Shown piece by piece: positions 37,212 to 63,268 of a DNA stretch of 64,000 bases (its first letter is position 1; the number at the start of each line of letters is the position of its first letter). Made by a program: the position numbers and the translations under genes. The notes beneath the pieces are model-generated. The model was not told the DNA's origin, ran no database searches, and saw nothing but the letters and a program-made list of their open reading frames with translations. Source of the stretch: Bugulina stolonifera (lineage: Eukaryota > Bryozoa > Gymnolaemata > Cheilostomatida > Bugulidae); the NCBI GenBank assembly GCA_935421135.1, contig OW285189.1, positions 6,531,072 through 6,595,071 of the forward strand, in the 5' to 3' direction.

Positions 37212-38746
37212 ACCCTATACAGTGTATATAGCGAGGTGGCCATAATATGTGGGGTGCCTTGTTTGCAGTTGGCCCAAAGCATGTCTACTGCTCACTGGAG
37301 AAGCTGGTGTATTGGTTTAGTGGTGTAAGAGGTAATAGTGTAATGGTAAATAGTATAACAGTAATAAAAGACATAACATACTAGATCCTATCAAACATTA
37401 CTTTGCTCTGTTTTAAACATTGAACACTTAGCTGAGAATTATATAGCAGATATAAGCAGCGTACAAACACGTACGTTTCTATATACATGTACATTATACC
37501 TATATACATTATTTGTATCCTTCCATACTCACTGCCTTATACATGTATATCTACATTGTATGTATCTTGTACCTTGTAGTTTGTACCTACCTATGTCCAG
37601 CTCCTCCAATATACGGTTAATACTCCCCCCCCCCTCCATAAATTATTGACCAATAATATTACTACTTTTAGCTAAACTGTGATACTATGGTTTCAGTCTT
37701 GAAATCTAAATAGAGAGATCATCCACATTTATCTTTACTTGTGTTAATCAATGTACATGGACGCGTCGCTCATACTATCTTGTGTTTGTAATCGAAGTAA
37801 GTCATGCTTTATAGCATTTATTATAATATATATCATATCACTAAGTCGTCAATTCATGTACAAGGAGCCAAATGCAATGTAGTTGTGCAATAATTATTAT
37901 ACATGTATATTACATTGTGTCAGAGTGCCCTCAACTTTTATATCCATCATTGTTTTCTACAAAATAGACGCCTGAAATACTAGTTCTGACATCTTCTATA
38001 GTTTACCTGATTGATACTTGAACTATATACTTACACAGATGAAAACACAAATTTACATATTTGCCTGTGTTCTGGCACGTCTGAAACATGCAGGGTCTTT
38101 ATGCGAAATCAAAAAGTGTGAATGATAGCTAAATCCTATAATTATACATGTATGTAGGGTAAAATATAACATAATATACGTACGAGTATCAATACAGAAT
38201 GTACATGTATACTCAGATAAAATGACAGTTTTATTATTATTATTAGAACACAGGTAAGCAATGAAGACATTCACACCAACTTGGTAGCTAAATGAAAAAG
38301 TATCCCACAAAACGCTGCCAGAAGCACACAGACCAGACAGAAACACACAGACTACAACAGAGATTGTGCGACAAGGTAGGTGTGTAAAAGTAAATTTACA
38401 CATCAAGCGAAAATAAATTACTAGAAAGGCATAAAGAAACATTATTTAAAGATAATTTGATTCCTAATGCATATTGAGGTACGAACAGCGTGAGAGTACA
38501 GTATATACATGTATATGCAAATACTTTTGTAAATGAAGTTCAAACTATAATACAAATCATGCCTGATAAATAGAGAAGTAATAATGCTAATAGTATTCGC
38601 TTCAGAATTGGCTAAATATTACACCCATTTTTTCTGCTACCCGTTTTCTGAATCCTCCAGGGTAATAACTACTTGAAAGAATTTTTTGCTCTACTATCAA
38701 CTAAATTTATGACTGCAAGAAAGGAGTGAAATATTTTACTTTTCAG

Positions 38747-38905
38747 GGAAAGTACAAACAAATAGAGAGCAATAATGTCCTCACTGCCTCTAAAATAGTG
38801 GAAGGAATTATAGAGAACAGAGAAAGGTTTATCCAGAGAAACGCTAAGAAAGAGAAGAAAGAAGTAGAAGATTACATAGCTAAGGAGTTGAGCCACAGAG
38901 CGTAG
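38747..38905 (+). pseudogene. Orphan copy of the PCYT2 terminal exon
   Basis: This 159-base open segment begins after a good acceptor (TTTACTTTTCAG) and ends in TAG at 38903-38905. It encodes GKYKQIESNNVLTASKIVEG and on to ELSHRA. It matches the last exon of PCYT2 (49762-49917) at 43 of 51 aligned residues, with one extra Glu codon. Similarity continues through about 120 bases of 3' UTR (to about 39025; for example TTGACTGTAGGTCATTTTA and CAGCTGTCC). No other PCYT2 exon was found between the PPIG 3' end and here. It is most simply the remnant of an upstream tandem copy, or a segmental duplication of the 3' end. The reading frame is intact, which is unusual for old debris. Confidence 0.85.
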
Positions 38906-39650
38906 CCGATCATATCCAATCCAGTGCCTGTTCATTTCATCATATTAACTTGACTGTAGGTCATTTTATTATCGCAAACTCTTATAAGATGATAAGATGC
39001 TTAAATTATATCAGCTGTCCTGGAGAAAGCATGCAACATAGTTCTTAATACAGTCCGATATTGAACTTGTTATCATAATGTTGGTATATATAATTTTATG
39101 AGGAATAATGGACTGTCATTTTTCTGGTCTATTCAATTACATGTATATATTGCAACCTTGTTTTGTAATGATTATAACACTTTAATCAACTTATTTTTGT
39201 AGAGGCGTCAGGCGTTTACATTGTACGTGTGCACCAGTAAGGAAAATGAAACGGTTTATTATCTGCTAAGTTTGCGTGGAAGTTCTTGTATTAATATTAT
39301 GTAGTAACTTTATGTGTCAAATAGGTTTGAATCTATTAAAAGCAATATATATTATGGTTGCTAGATTTTCATTGTAGTATTCAGGCTGTTGACTTTTTAT
39401 TGTAATTGATAACAAGGTAGTACAAGTTATAACAATGGATAGAGAGAAGATAACTTCTTCTATATGTTAAATGATGAGTCTAGGAACCCTTGCCTTCCTG
39501 CTCTCTAGAGCTTAGTGCTTGCATTTTATTATGCCTAGATTCTATTAGTGATATGGCTCAGAGACTAAATGGCTCTGTTTTGGTTACCAACCCTAGGGCT
39601 ATATTTATTCCAGATGCACCTATTAAATTGTTTCCCAAAGGGTATAATAG

Positions 39651-40424
39651 TGTAATGGTTTCTGGTATTTCGTGCGGGCGTCCTTGGACGACTACCGACT
39701 CAGAATTGAAGTGCCTATGAGTGGTGCTAGGCCTTCTCATTACATGAAAGATCGAGCGGTCTCAGTAGTCCAATAACTACCAGAGACGACCCATCTGGTC
39801 CCAAGTCTGACCTTCAGACTATACCTTGAAAGAGAGTGATCCGACCTAGTAGGCGGTTCGCTAAGCGAATGACCTGACAAAAGGAAGTGAAAGTCTCTGT
39901 ATCAAGTATAGATGTGTCTTTATTGAAAGCCAAGTGAAGACTGAGACAACGAATGATAAAACATGGCCCTTTATATAGTATAAGGACTTCCGTCCGACGT
40001 AGTGTCGAGAAAAGACGACATAAGGTCGTCCGGAAGTTGCGCAACAACATGGCCGCCGGAAGCCCGACGACCGACCCAAAATAGGTCGGGTTATACAAAA
40101 GTTGCTTATAATCATCCAATTCATGTACAAAATGAATATCAAGTGATTCTGAGAGGTCGGGCCTCTTTACATGGGTATAAAAGGTACCAAAAGACTTAGT
40201 AATTAACATACATGAATGTACATTGATACGTAGTTAAGTAGAATGAGTATAACACATAGATACACGTATGTAGACAGTAAATGAGTGGTTTAGACATCCA
40301 ATACAGTTGAGTATGAGTATACGAGTGTTAGTTGAGTAGCGCTGTGACAACTACTAGGCACTTAAGGTGCTATAGGTTTTATCCGGGTAGCTGGAGTCGT
40401 ATAGAAATGTCCTGTACCATCACA
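39651..40424 (-). mobile_element. Solo LTR (copy 1)
   Basis: This 774-bp unit is about nine-tenths identical to 61700-62496. Ends are TGTAATGG and CCATCACA (imperfect inverted termini, TG...CA). It is flanked by a perfect 4-bp duplication ATAG (39647-39650 and 40425-40428). On the minus strand a TATATAAAG box at about 39970-39978 precedes an AATAAA at 39924-39919, the layout of U3-R-U5 in an LTR read leftwards. No internal retroelement genes adjoin, so it is a solo LTR left by recombination. The 4-bp duplication suggests a Ty3/Gypsy- or BEL-like parent; the family is not determined. Open frames inside are incidental. Confidence 0.85.
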
Positions 40425-40825
40425 ATAGTTTTGTTGTCACTGTCACAATGATTCCATCCATATAATACATAGTTATAGTTATAGTAATTGAATCTAATTA
40501 AATTTGTGCTAACACCCAGCAAATTACAGTTTTGTACTTATTAGATTAATCTGGCCATATGTTTAATTTTGATTTCAGTTCACACTACATTGTGTACTAG
40601 CTTTTGTTGGCTGATACAGATTACTGAAAAATAAATCTCAACGAGCAAGGTTAAACATTTTAGTCACTAGGTCAATTCTACAGTCATGTAGGTCAGTAAA
40701 GTATGCACTGTTCTGCAATTGTGGTAACCCAAATATAATAGACCAATCAAATCATTTCTCATCCCAATGCTTCAATCATTCTCTATAATGCTCATGATTC
40801 ATGATCACATACAAAATGTTAAGCA

Positions 40826-40874
40826 TAATTAGAAGTTGTTCTCTCTTAGATTAAGAGAGGACAACTTCTAATTA
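40826..40874. repeat. Near-perfect 49-bp hairpin
   Basis: Arms of 23 bases, 40826-40848 and 40852-40874, pair at all but one position around the loop GAT. The arm core is GAAGTTGTTCTCTCTTA versus TAAGAGAGGACAACTTC. It is the best-formed member of the dispersed GTTGTC hairpin family. Confidence 0.9.
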
Positions 40875-49917
<9,043 letters not shown>

Positions 49918-50414
49918 CCAATCATGTCCTATCTAATACCTTTTCATCTCGTCATATTAGCTTGACTGTAGGTCATTTTACCATTGCAGCTCCTTGTAAT
50001 GATAAAATGCTCTAATTGCATCAGCTGTCCCCGTTTTTGGCATCATCACACATTCAAATCATGGTAACTATGTTATATACATGTATATGTATAATATAGA
50101 GATATCACTTAGGTTTTTGGTTTAATCATTTAATCATGTATTAGTTCAATATTTAATATTTAAGCATTTTGTGAGGAATCACATCACACCATTTTACTAG
50201 TCTATTTATCTCTAACCTTAAGTATGTGTTATATTTGTTATCTACAATGTAAGTCTCTATTACTGTATCTGCTGCATAATTATGATTATGGAATGTTTGA
50301 AACAAATATATGGTGGGTGTAGTGTGATACATCTGGCGTATTCATCGGCATTATTCTTTAGCAAGAAATAATATTGAGGATCAGATGCTATTAAATTCGG
50401 TAAAGGGACATTTT

Positions 50415-50516
50415 GAAAATGTCAGTTAAGAACAGGACATTCCCAAAAAATTTGTGTGTGGTTTTGGTTTTGAGTTTGAATGTTTTCGGAACGTCCTGTT
50501 TCTAACTGAAATTTTT
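50415..50516. repeat. Short inverted repeat
   Basis: AAAATGTCAGTTAAGAACAG (left arm start) and its reverse complement with a few changes (right arm ending CTAACTGAAATTTT) flank a loop of about 45 bases. About 24 of 28 positions pair. Confidence 0.65.
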
Positions 50517-51645
50517 GAACAGTCACCAACCAATTCATTAGATGATTCACAGTTCACCGTATTGGAGACAATTTATCTATCTATCAGGCTGTTACTGTTA
50601 CTAATAATATATAATTTTATGTTGGGCACAAGTGGTAATTTCCATCACCCACTGCTACCCTGACCTTTGTAGTTGGACCCCACACCATGTGACAAAGCAT
50701 GCAGCTCATACTATACAAAGCCAAGTGACCTTTGGCTCATTTTATGGACAGTGGAAAATAACATTCTTCTGATTCCTACTGCCTTGCAAAAACACATGCT
50801 TTATGATGCATACACTTACACAATTGTAGTAGCTAGAGTGGAATTTCTGCCTTTTGAATTAGTGAATCTGAATAGGGGTACATGTACTCAGTATATATAC
50901 CGTGACCCAGTTGTCTGCACCAACTATCAAAGTGGTGCAGTTTTGTAACCAGACCATTTCAACTACTGCACCATTGACTATCTAGGTTGATGTAATAATT
51001 TTACACCAGGAAACTTTTCCACCCCAACATTGGTATATCTGCTACATGGATAATTTCATAGCATGAGGGTTTCACATGCATGAAAGTTATCCTCTCTCTA
51101 TTCGATTAAAAGAAGATAACTGCTCATATCAAATCGTAATCCATGACGTACTGCAAGTAATGCACGTGCCAGTATGATACACTAACTGCTCCTGCCACTA
51201 CTAAATTTCCAGGTGAATGGAGGACTCCATTTTCTGGCACATTATAGGATAGTAGAGCACTAGCACAAGGCTGTCTAACCCAATTACATGGTAAGTGAAG
51301 TAAGGAGGTCGAGACCACACCATGAAGAAATTAAATTAGTGCACTATTACTTGGGCCACTGTATTACACTAACTCTAATGCATTCAACAAACTAACCCAA
51401 CAGTCAAGTGTTGTCTATATTCTTATGCAACTTATTGTTATTGTACAAACCAACAGCTAACGTGTACCAAAATATCAAATTGAAATAAATATTAAAAAGA
51501 AACCCTCAGGGATATCTGTGTATAATGATAGTGGTAAAATAATAACATACGTACATAGATACACCATGAACCAGTTCTTTTCCAACACTATCTGTCCATA
51601 CAAATTTGGCACCAATTAGGAGTTGTCTTCCCTTCAATTTGAATA

Positions 51646-52169
51646 CCCTAAAAGCAGATACATTTTGCGAGTTTTAACTTTTGCGAACTTCGCGAGTGAC
51701 AAACTCGCAAATAATTTCCATCGCTATTAATATCTGCTTTCAAACTGATTTAAATAATTTCTGGTTTAAACAGACCATACATGCAGCTATATAGCTATAT
51801 GATACATAGTTGAATGTTTTACAAAGCAGCAAGTATTTGCTGTAACATAATTGGTAAGTAGCCTAGAGTAGGAGCTTAATCAGAGGATTTTTTAACAAGC
51901 TATGGTAATTACTTTACCTCACAGGTGGGCTTACTGCACTATATAGGAGTCAGCTGTAGTTTTGTACTGTATGTAAGTGGGGTTTAAATCTGAGTAAACA
52001 TAGAGCTTAGCTAAGCTTGGTTTTAATGCTGAAATATGCTTAAACATCAATTTTGGGACTTAAACAAATTTCGCGATAGGCCAAACTCGCTAAATATTTC
52101 TATCGCAAATTGCTCCAAGATTAGCAAACTCGCGAAACTTTCTTCCGCGAAATATTTCTGCTTTTAGGG
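51646..52169. mobile_element. TA-flanked MITE
   Basis: Termini CCCTAAAAGCAGATA and (right) TATTTCTGCTTTTAGGG are inverted repeats, continuing imperfectly into TTTGCGAG versus CGCGAAA. Each end is immediately flanked by TA, the usual duplication of mariner/Tc1-type insertion. The interior is dense in TCGCGA/ACTCGC motifs on both sides. 524 bp, no coding capacity. Confidence 0.8.
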
Positions 52170-52372
52170 TATATCAACAATCTAATGGTTAGATAACTTT
52201 TACATAATTATTGAAAGTATGCATTCTGAACTGAAGAAAAGGCAACACCAACCAGTCACAACACTAGTATTGACTGGATAGCCTTGGAAGAGTGGTTGCA
52301 TGCCTAACTAGAGGTATGAAATGAGTACTACAGCTAGACAAGACGTGTCAGGTCAAGGTCAAGGAGGGTTTA

Positions 52373-58966
<6,594 letters not shown>

Positions 58967-59546
58967 TCACCGTTCAACACACGTATAAGACATGGTACAT
59001 AAGTGAATATAAATGATATCTGAAAGTTGCTTTGCATTAACATTTAGTCATCGGAGTAAACTCATCAAGTCAGTTGACTCGTCTTCCCGTTGGTCATATT
59101 CAGCCCGGGCACCTCTCCTATTTGTAACCGATGTTGGATTTATTTAACACAAAATTGTGGCACAAAACTTCGTTTTGTGGTCCCAGGAAACGCAGCAGTG
59201 TCAAGGTGCAAAGTAAGCGGAAGTTCAATGATGTTTGTTGGTTGGCTACTGATTATCCAATCAGACTAAATTACCTTTTCTATCAACCAATGTTATTCCA
59301 TTCGATTATTTCGCGGGATAAACATCTTCACCCCATTTTGGAATTCCCAATTGAATAATAAATAATATTAATATTAATATAGAATATGAATATTTTGCTG
59401 TAGTTTAGTTTTAATTTTATAATCATTTGCTCCCTTTTATTTGCTGTTATACTATGAAAGTGTCTAATCATAGTACTTTATTTAAAAAAAGCTTTACATT
59501 GAATACTTTATAGTAAGTTTTATTAATAGCAGAGATGTGTGCAAGT

Positions 59547-59760
59547 GTCATGGAAACTCAAGTTTCCATGGCCAACTCTTAGTTGTAACTTTTCAAGTTA
59601 CAAGTCAATTCTTTCAGTGACAGATCAAAACTGTCAAGTTACGAGTTGTATATCTACTTGTCCCCAGAAACTAAAGTTTTTGTCAAGATCAAGTTGAAGT
59701 TATCCAAGTTAACTACAAGCAAGTTTCAATTCTTTTCTTGTTTAACTCGAGTCTTTTTAT
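59547..59760. repeat. Cluster of short hairpins with repeated CAAGTT
   Basis: Three consecutive stem-loops: CATGGAAACT-CA-AGTTTCCATG, GTTGTAACTT-TTC-AAGTTACAAG and TGACAG-loop-CTGTCA. The hexamer CAAGTT then recurs about eight times, and AACTCGAG follows at 59745 and again near 60043 and 60190. It may be a diverged transposon end. Confidence 0.5.
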
Positions 59761-60959
59761 AGAGTTATACTTATTGGGTTATGGTGAAATTTTGTGAGGA
59801 AATGGTGTTAGAAGTTCAAATTTTAAAGCAAAATGTCACAGTTTTAGTGTAAAATGTGTTATAATTGTGGTTGTGGGTAGCCTATAACTGTGGTTATAAC
59901 AGAAATATATAACAGAAATAACCATTATTTCTGTTCATTACAATTCACAGCACACTGTTAGTAATAAGGCATTCAACTTGCACAATATGTGATAATAGAA
60001 TGTTCTATCAACAATGAGTGAGTAACAGCTGCCCAATAAAAACTCGAGTTATTGAATATTTCAACATAATGATGTGTGAGTTGAGAGTCTTTGATCATAG
60101 CCACAATTTAATTACAATTCAAGTTACAAATTTGGACAGCTGTATATTCAAGTCCTGAGTCTCTCTAATAAGCCATAAAATGTTGCTTGAGTTAACTCGA
60201 GTGTTATCGAATATGCCCCGGCCCCACAGGTGTGGTAGAACCCTTTCCTTAAAAAAGAAGTTCTCAGACTAAATGCAAAAACTGAAAATGAAAACAAATG
60301 AGAATTAAAATAAAGCACTAATTCACTTGAAGGTTAATTTTTAAAGTTAGAGGAAGAGTGAGTTTCCAAGAGATCAGAAAACACCCACTGATCTCATCTC
60401 AGATAGAACTAGAGAGTCAGGTAGCCTGTATTTGTATCTTATTAAATCATATATTTACCCTTTAAGTAAGATTATCATACAAGAGGGTACAACACACTTC
60501 TTTCTCTTTTGGCTTTTCCTGTTAAGGGTCGCCATACGGTTTATAGCTATCCTAGGGGGGGGGGGGGGGGGTGTACTGACAGTGTGTCAGAGGCGAGAGA
60601 TCAGTTAGAGAACCGGACCCTGGAAAATAGAAGAAAAAGCCACCGGCTGTGTTTACTGACCAGGATTCTTCAGAATGAAAAACAACATTGCACTCTATCC
60701 GGAGCATTTAATGATATTGTGGGTGACAGAGATGGTAACAATGACCACTAGAGCAGCTGCCATAGGAGAGCTAACCTCAATATCAGTCAAAGATGTATTT
60801 ACCACTCTAGTTTCCTGCCACAAATAATGATGAGATGAGGTGAGAAATCAACCTCCAATCCTAAACAGTGATATACTGTAAAAATTGCAGACCCCTAGTC
60901 CAAAAATAGTTAAAACTAGAGGCTCCTTTATGGGTTTAAATGAAATTGCTGAGGGAGCC

Positions 60960-61118
60960 CTACCTCATCTGAGGTAAATGGATGATTTTCCCCCACTTCA
61001 TTCTGTTATTAGCATCCTTCTCGGTTACAACTACTGTTTTCATATCTTCTCTTACCACATCGAGAAATCTTCTCTTAGGTCTTCCTCTTCTTCTCACTCC
61101 CGGTAGTTCCATATCCAT
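60960..61118 (-). pseudogene. LINE reverse-transcriptase C-terminal fragment
   Basis: A 53-codon minus-strand segment reads MDMELPGVRRRGRPKRRFLD then VVREDMKTVVVTEKDANNRM and KWGKIIHL. The GRPKRRFLD-VVREDMK-xxxDAxxRxxW arrangement is the C-terminal tail common to many animal non-LTR retrotransposon proteins. No RT core is adjacent, so it is a 5'-truncated or fragmented copy. Confidence 0.75.
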
Positions 61119-61699
61119 TACAACACACTACATAATCAAAACACATGCTCCACATATTTGTGCATTTTGTTGCTCCTTGTGGCCAAGAATAATCGTAGAA
61201 TTGAGCAGAGGAAACTAGTTAGATAAGAACATGCATGCATTTGTATAAATGTACAAAAGCGAAAAGCAATGGAAACAATTGTAATCAAAATATTGATAGG
61301 ATTTGTTCTATTAGCTACATATATATCAACCTAATTCCCAAAATACAACAAATTTTATGTAGCCTACCTATAAGCCTAGATGCAAGACAAAAAACCTGCG
61401 TGGTATGATTGTATTAACTACGGTATTGACTATTTATAAGCCTGCTAATATTAGCTTAGCCTACTTCTAAGAAAGACAAAAGAAAATTAGCTAAGACAAA
61501 AACTGAAGAGGAATAGAAGTATTGATTTTTATGTTTTATCCAAATTTTTTTATTAGGGTTCCCACATTCTTTGCTTACCGAGTATGGTCTGAGCAGGAAT
61601 AATTTCATTTCAATACAATATTCTTCAAGCCTCTCAGTTGACAAACTACATAGAACTGCATTTATGGTGCCGCTCATTTAATAGAAAACAAAGGCATAT

Positions 61700-62496
61700 T
61701 GTAATGGTTTCTGGTATTTCGTGCGGTCGTCCTTGGACGACTACCGACCCAAAACTGAAGTGCCTATGAGTGGTGCTAGGCCTTCTCATTACATAAAAGA
61801 TCGAGCGGTCTCAGTAGCCCAATAACTACCAGAGACGACCCATCTGGTCCCAAGTCTGACCTTCAGACTATACTTTGAAAGAGAGTGATCCGACCTAGTA
61901 GGCGGTTCGCTAAGCGAATGACCTGACAAAAGGAAGTGAAAGTCTCTGTATCAAGTATAGATGTGTCTTTATTGAAAGCCAAGTGAAGACTGAGACAATG
62001 AACAGTGAAACAATGCCCTTTATATAGTATAAGGACTTCCGCCCGACGTAGTGTCGGGAAAAGACGACGTAGGGTCGTCCGGCAGTTGCACAACAACATG
62101 GCCGCCGGAAGCCCAACGGCCGACCCAAAATGGGTCGGGTTATACAAAAGTTGCTTATAATCGTCCAATTCATATACAAAATGAATATCAAGTGATTCTG
62201 AGAGGTCGGGCCTTTGTACATGGGTATAAAAGGCACTAAAAGACTTAGTAATTATCATACATGAATGTACATCAGTATGCAGTTAAGTAGAATGAGTATA
62301 AACACATAGATACACGTATATAGACAGTAAATGAATGGTTTAGACATGCAATGCAGTTGAGTATAAGCATACGAACAGCTAGTTATGAGAGTACGAGTGT
62401 TAGCTGAGTAGTGCTGTGACAACTACTAGGCACTTAAGGTGCTGTAGGGTTTATTCCGGTAGCTGGAGTCGTATACAAATGTCCTGTACCATCACA
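61700..62496 (-). mobile_element. Solo LTR (copy 2)
   Basis: Second copy of the LTR at 39651-40424, 797 bp, same orientation, slightly longer because of a small insertion near 62370. It is flanked by a perfect 4-bp duplication ATAT (61696-61699 and 62497-62500). The minus-strand TATATAAAG and AATAAA (61973-61968) positions are conserved. The target duplications differ from copy 1 and host genes lie between, so the two are separate insertions. Confidence 0.87.
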
Positions 62497-63268
62497 ATAT
62501 TAAATATTTTACACAATTATATAATCTAAGAAAACCATGCCTGCAAATAGAGGTCCTCTTTGTGAACTATATTGGTTTTCTTTACAATACGGAACAAACA
62601 TTGAAACATGAAAATGTACCTTCCCAGACTTACTTTAACATCATGAGTTAGCTGAGTTCAAATTTGAGTTATTTTTTGTTAAACTGTAATATTCTATTGT
62701 GACACTAATTTTTACAACTCAAATTATAACATCACACCAACTATCCTTGATACAAAGATGATACAATAATCTATTCAGTCGTGTGAATGAATAGTTAATT
62801 CCAACTCACTGTTGAACACACAGAACAAAACTGTTTAAACTGTACATTGTAATAACTAGCTACCATATATTTTAACTCATCTACGTTAACCATCTGGTGG
62901 CAAAAGAAATTTACTGGAACATAACAAATACAGCGTACACATTACTGTTTATGACTGACAAAACAGTGCATGTTATGTTACCCACTCCATTTGAGCATTT
63001 CTAATCTTGCAACATGTAAAGCTGGACAAACTTCATGTCATCATGGCAATGTAACTCCTGAACTGGACAGACCCACAGCGGTTCCATTGTTCTAACTAAT
63101 ATACTGCCCGCACTAATAAGACAGTTCGCGATAAGCCACGACTGTATTACTGAGCTGTTTCACCCCATGGCTGGAACCCCAGTGGAAAGTTTATGCCAAC
63201 CGATCCTTGACATAGACTAAACCTTTGTTTACAGCAGTGCAGGTGCAAATCAGGTGACTTGATCCAAT

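Larger units (their letters stand above)
49918..52372. other. Convergent region between PCYT2 and PI4K2
   Basis: The 3' flanks of both genes plus repeat DNA: an inverted repeat (50415-50516), a GTTATC hairpin near 51085-51120 and a TA-flanked MITE (51646-52169). Frames at 50454-50663 and 50673-50948 show no family resemblance. Confidence 0.5.

Noticed and set aside
39814..40209. 131-codon minus-strand frame, conserved at 61863-62258
   Set aside because: Both copies lie inside the solo LTRs; conservation is explained by LTR identity, there is no family resemblance, and a second frame overlaps it.
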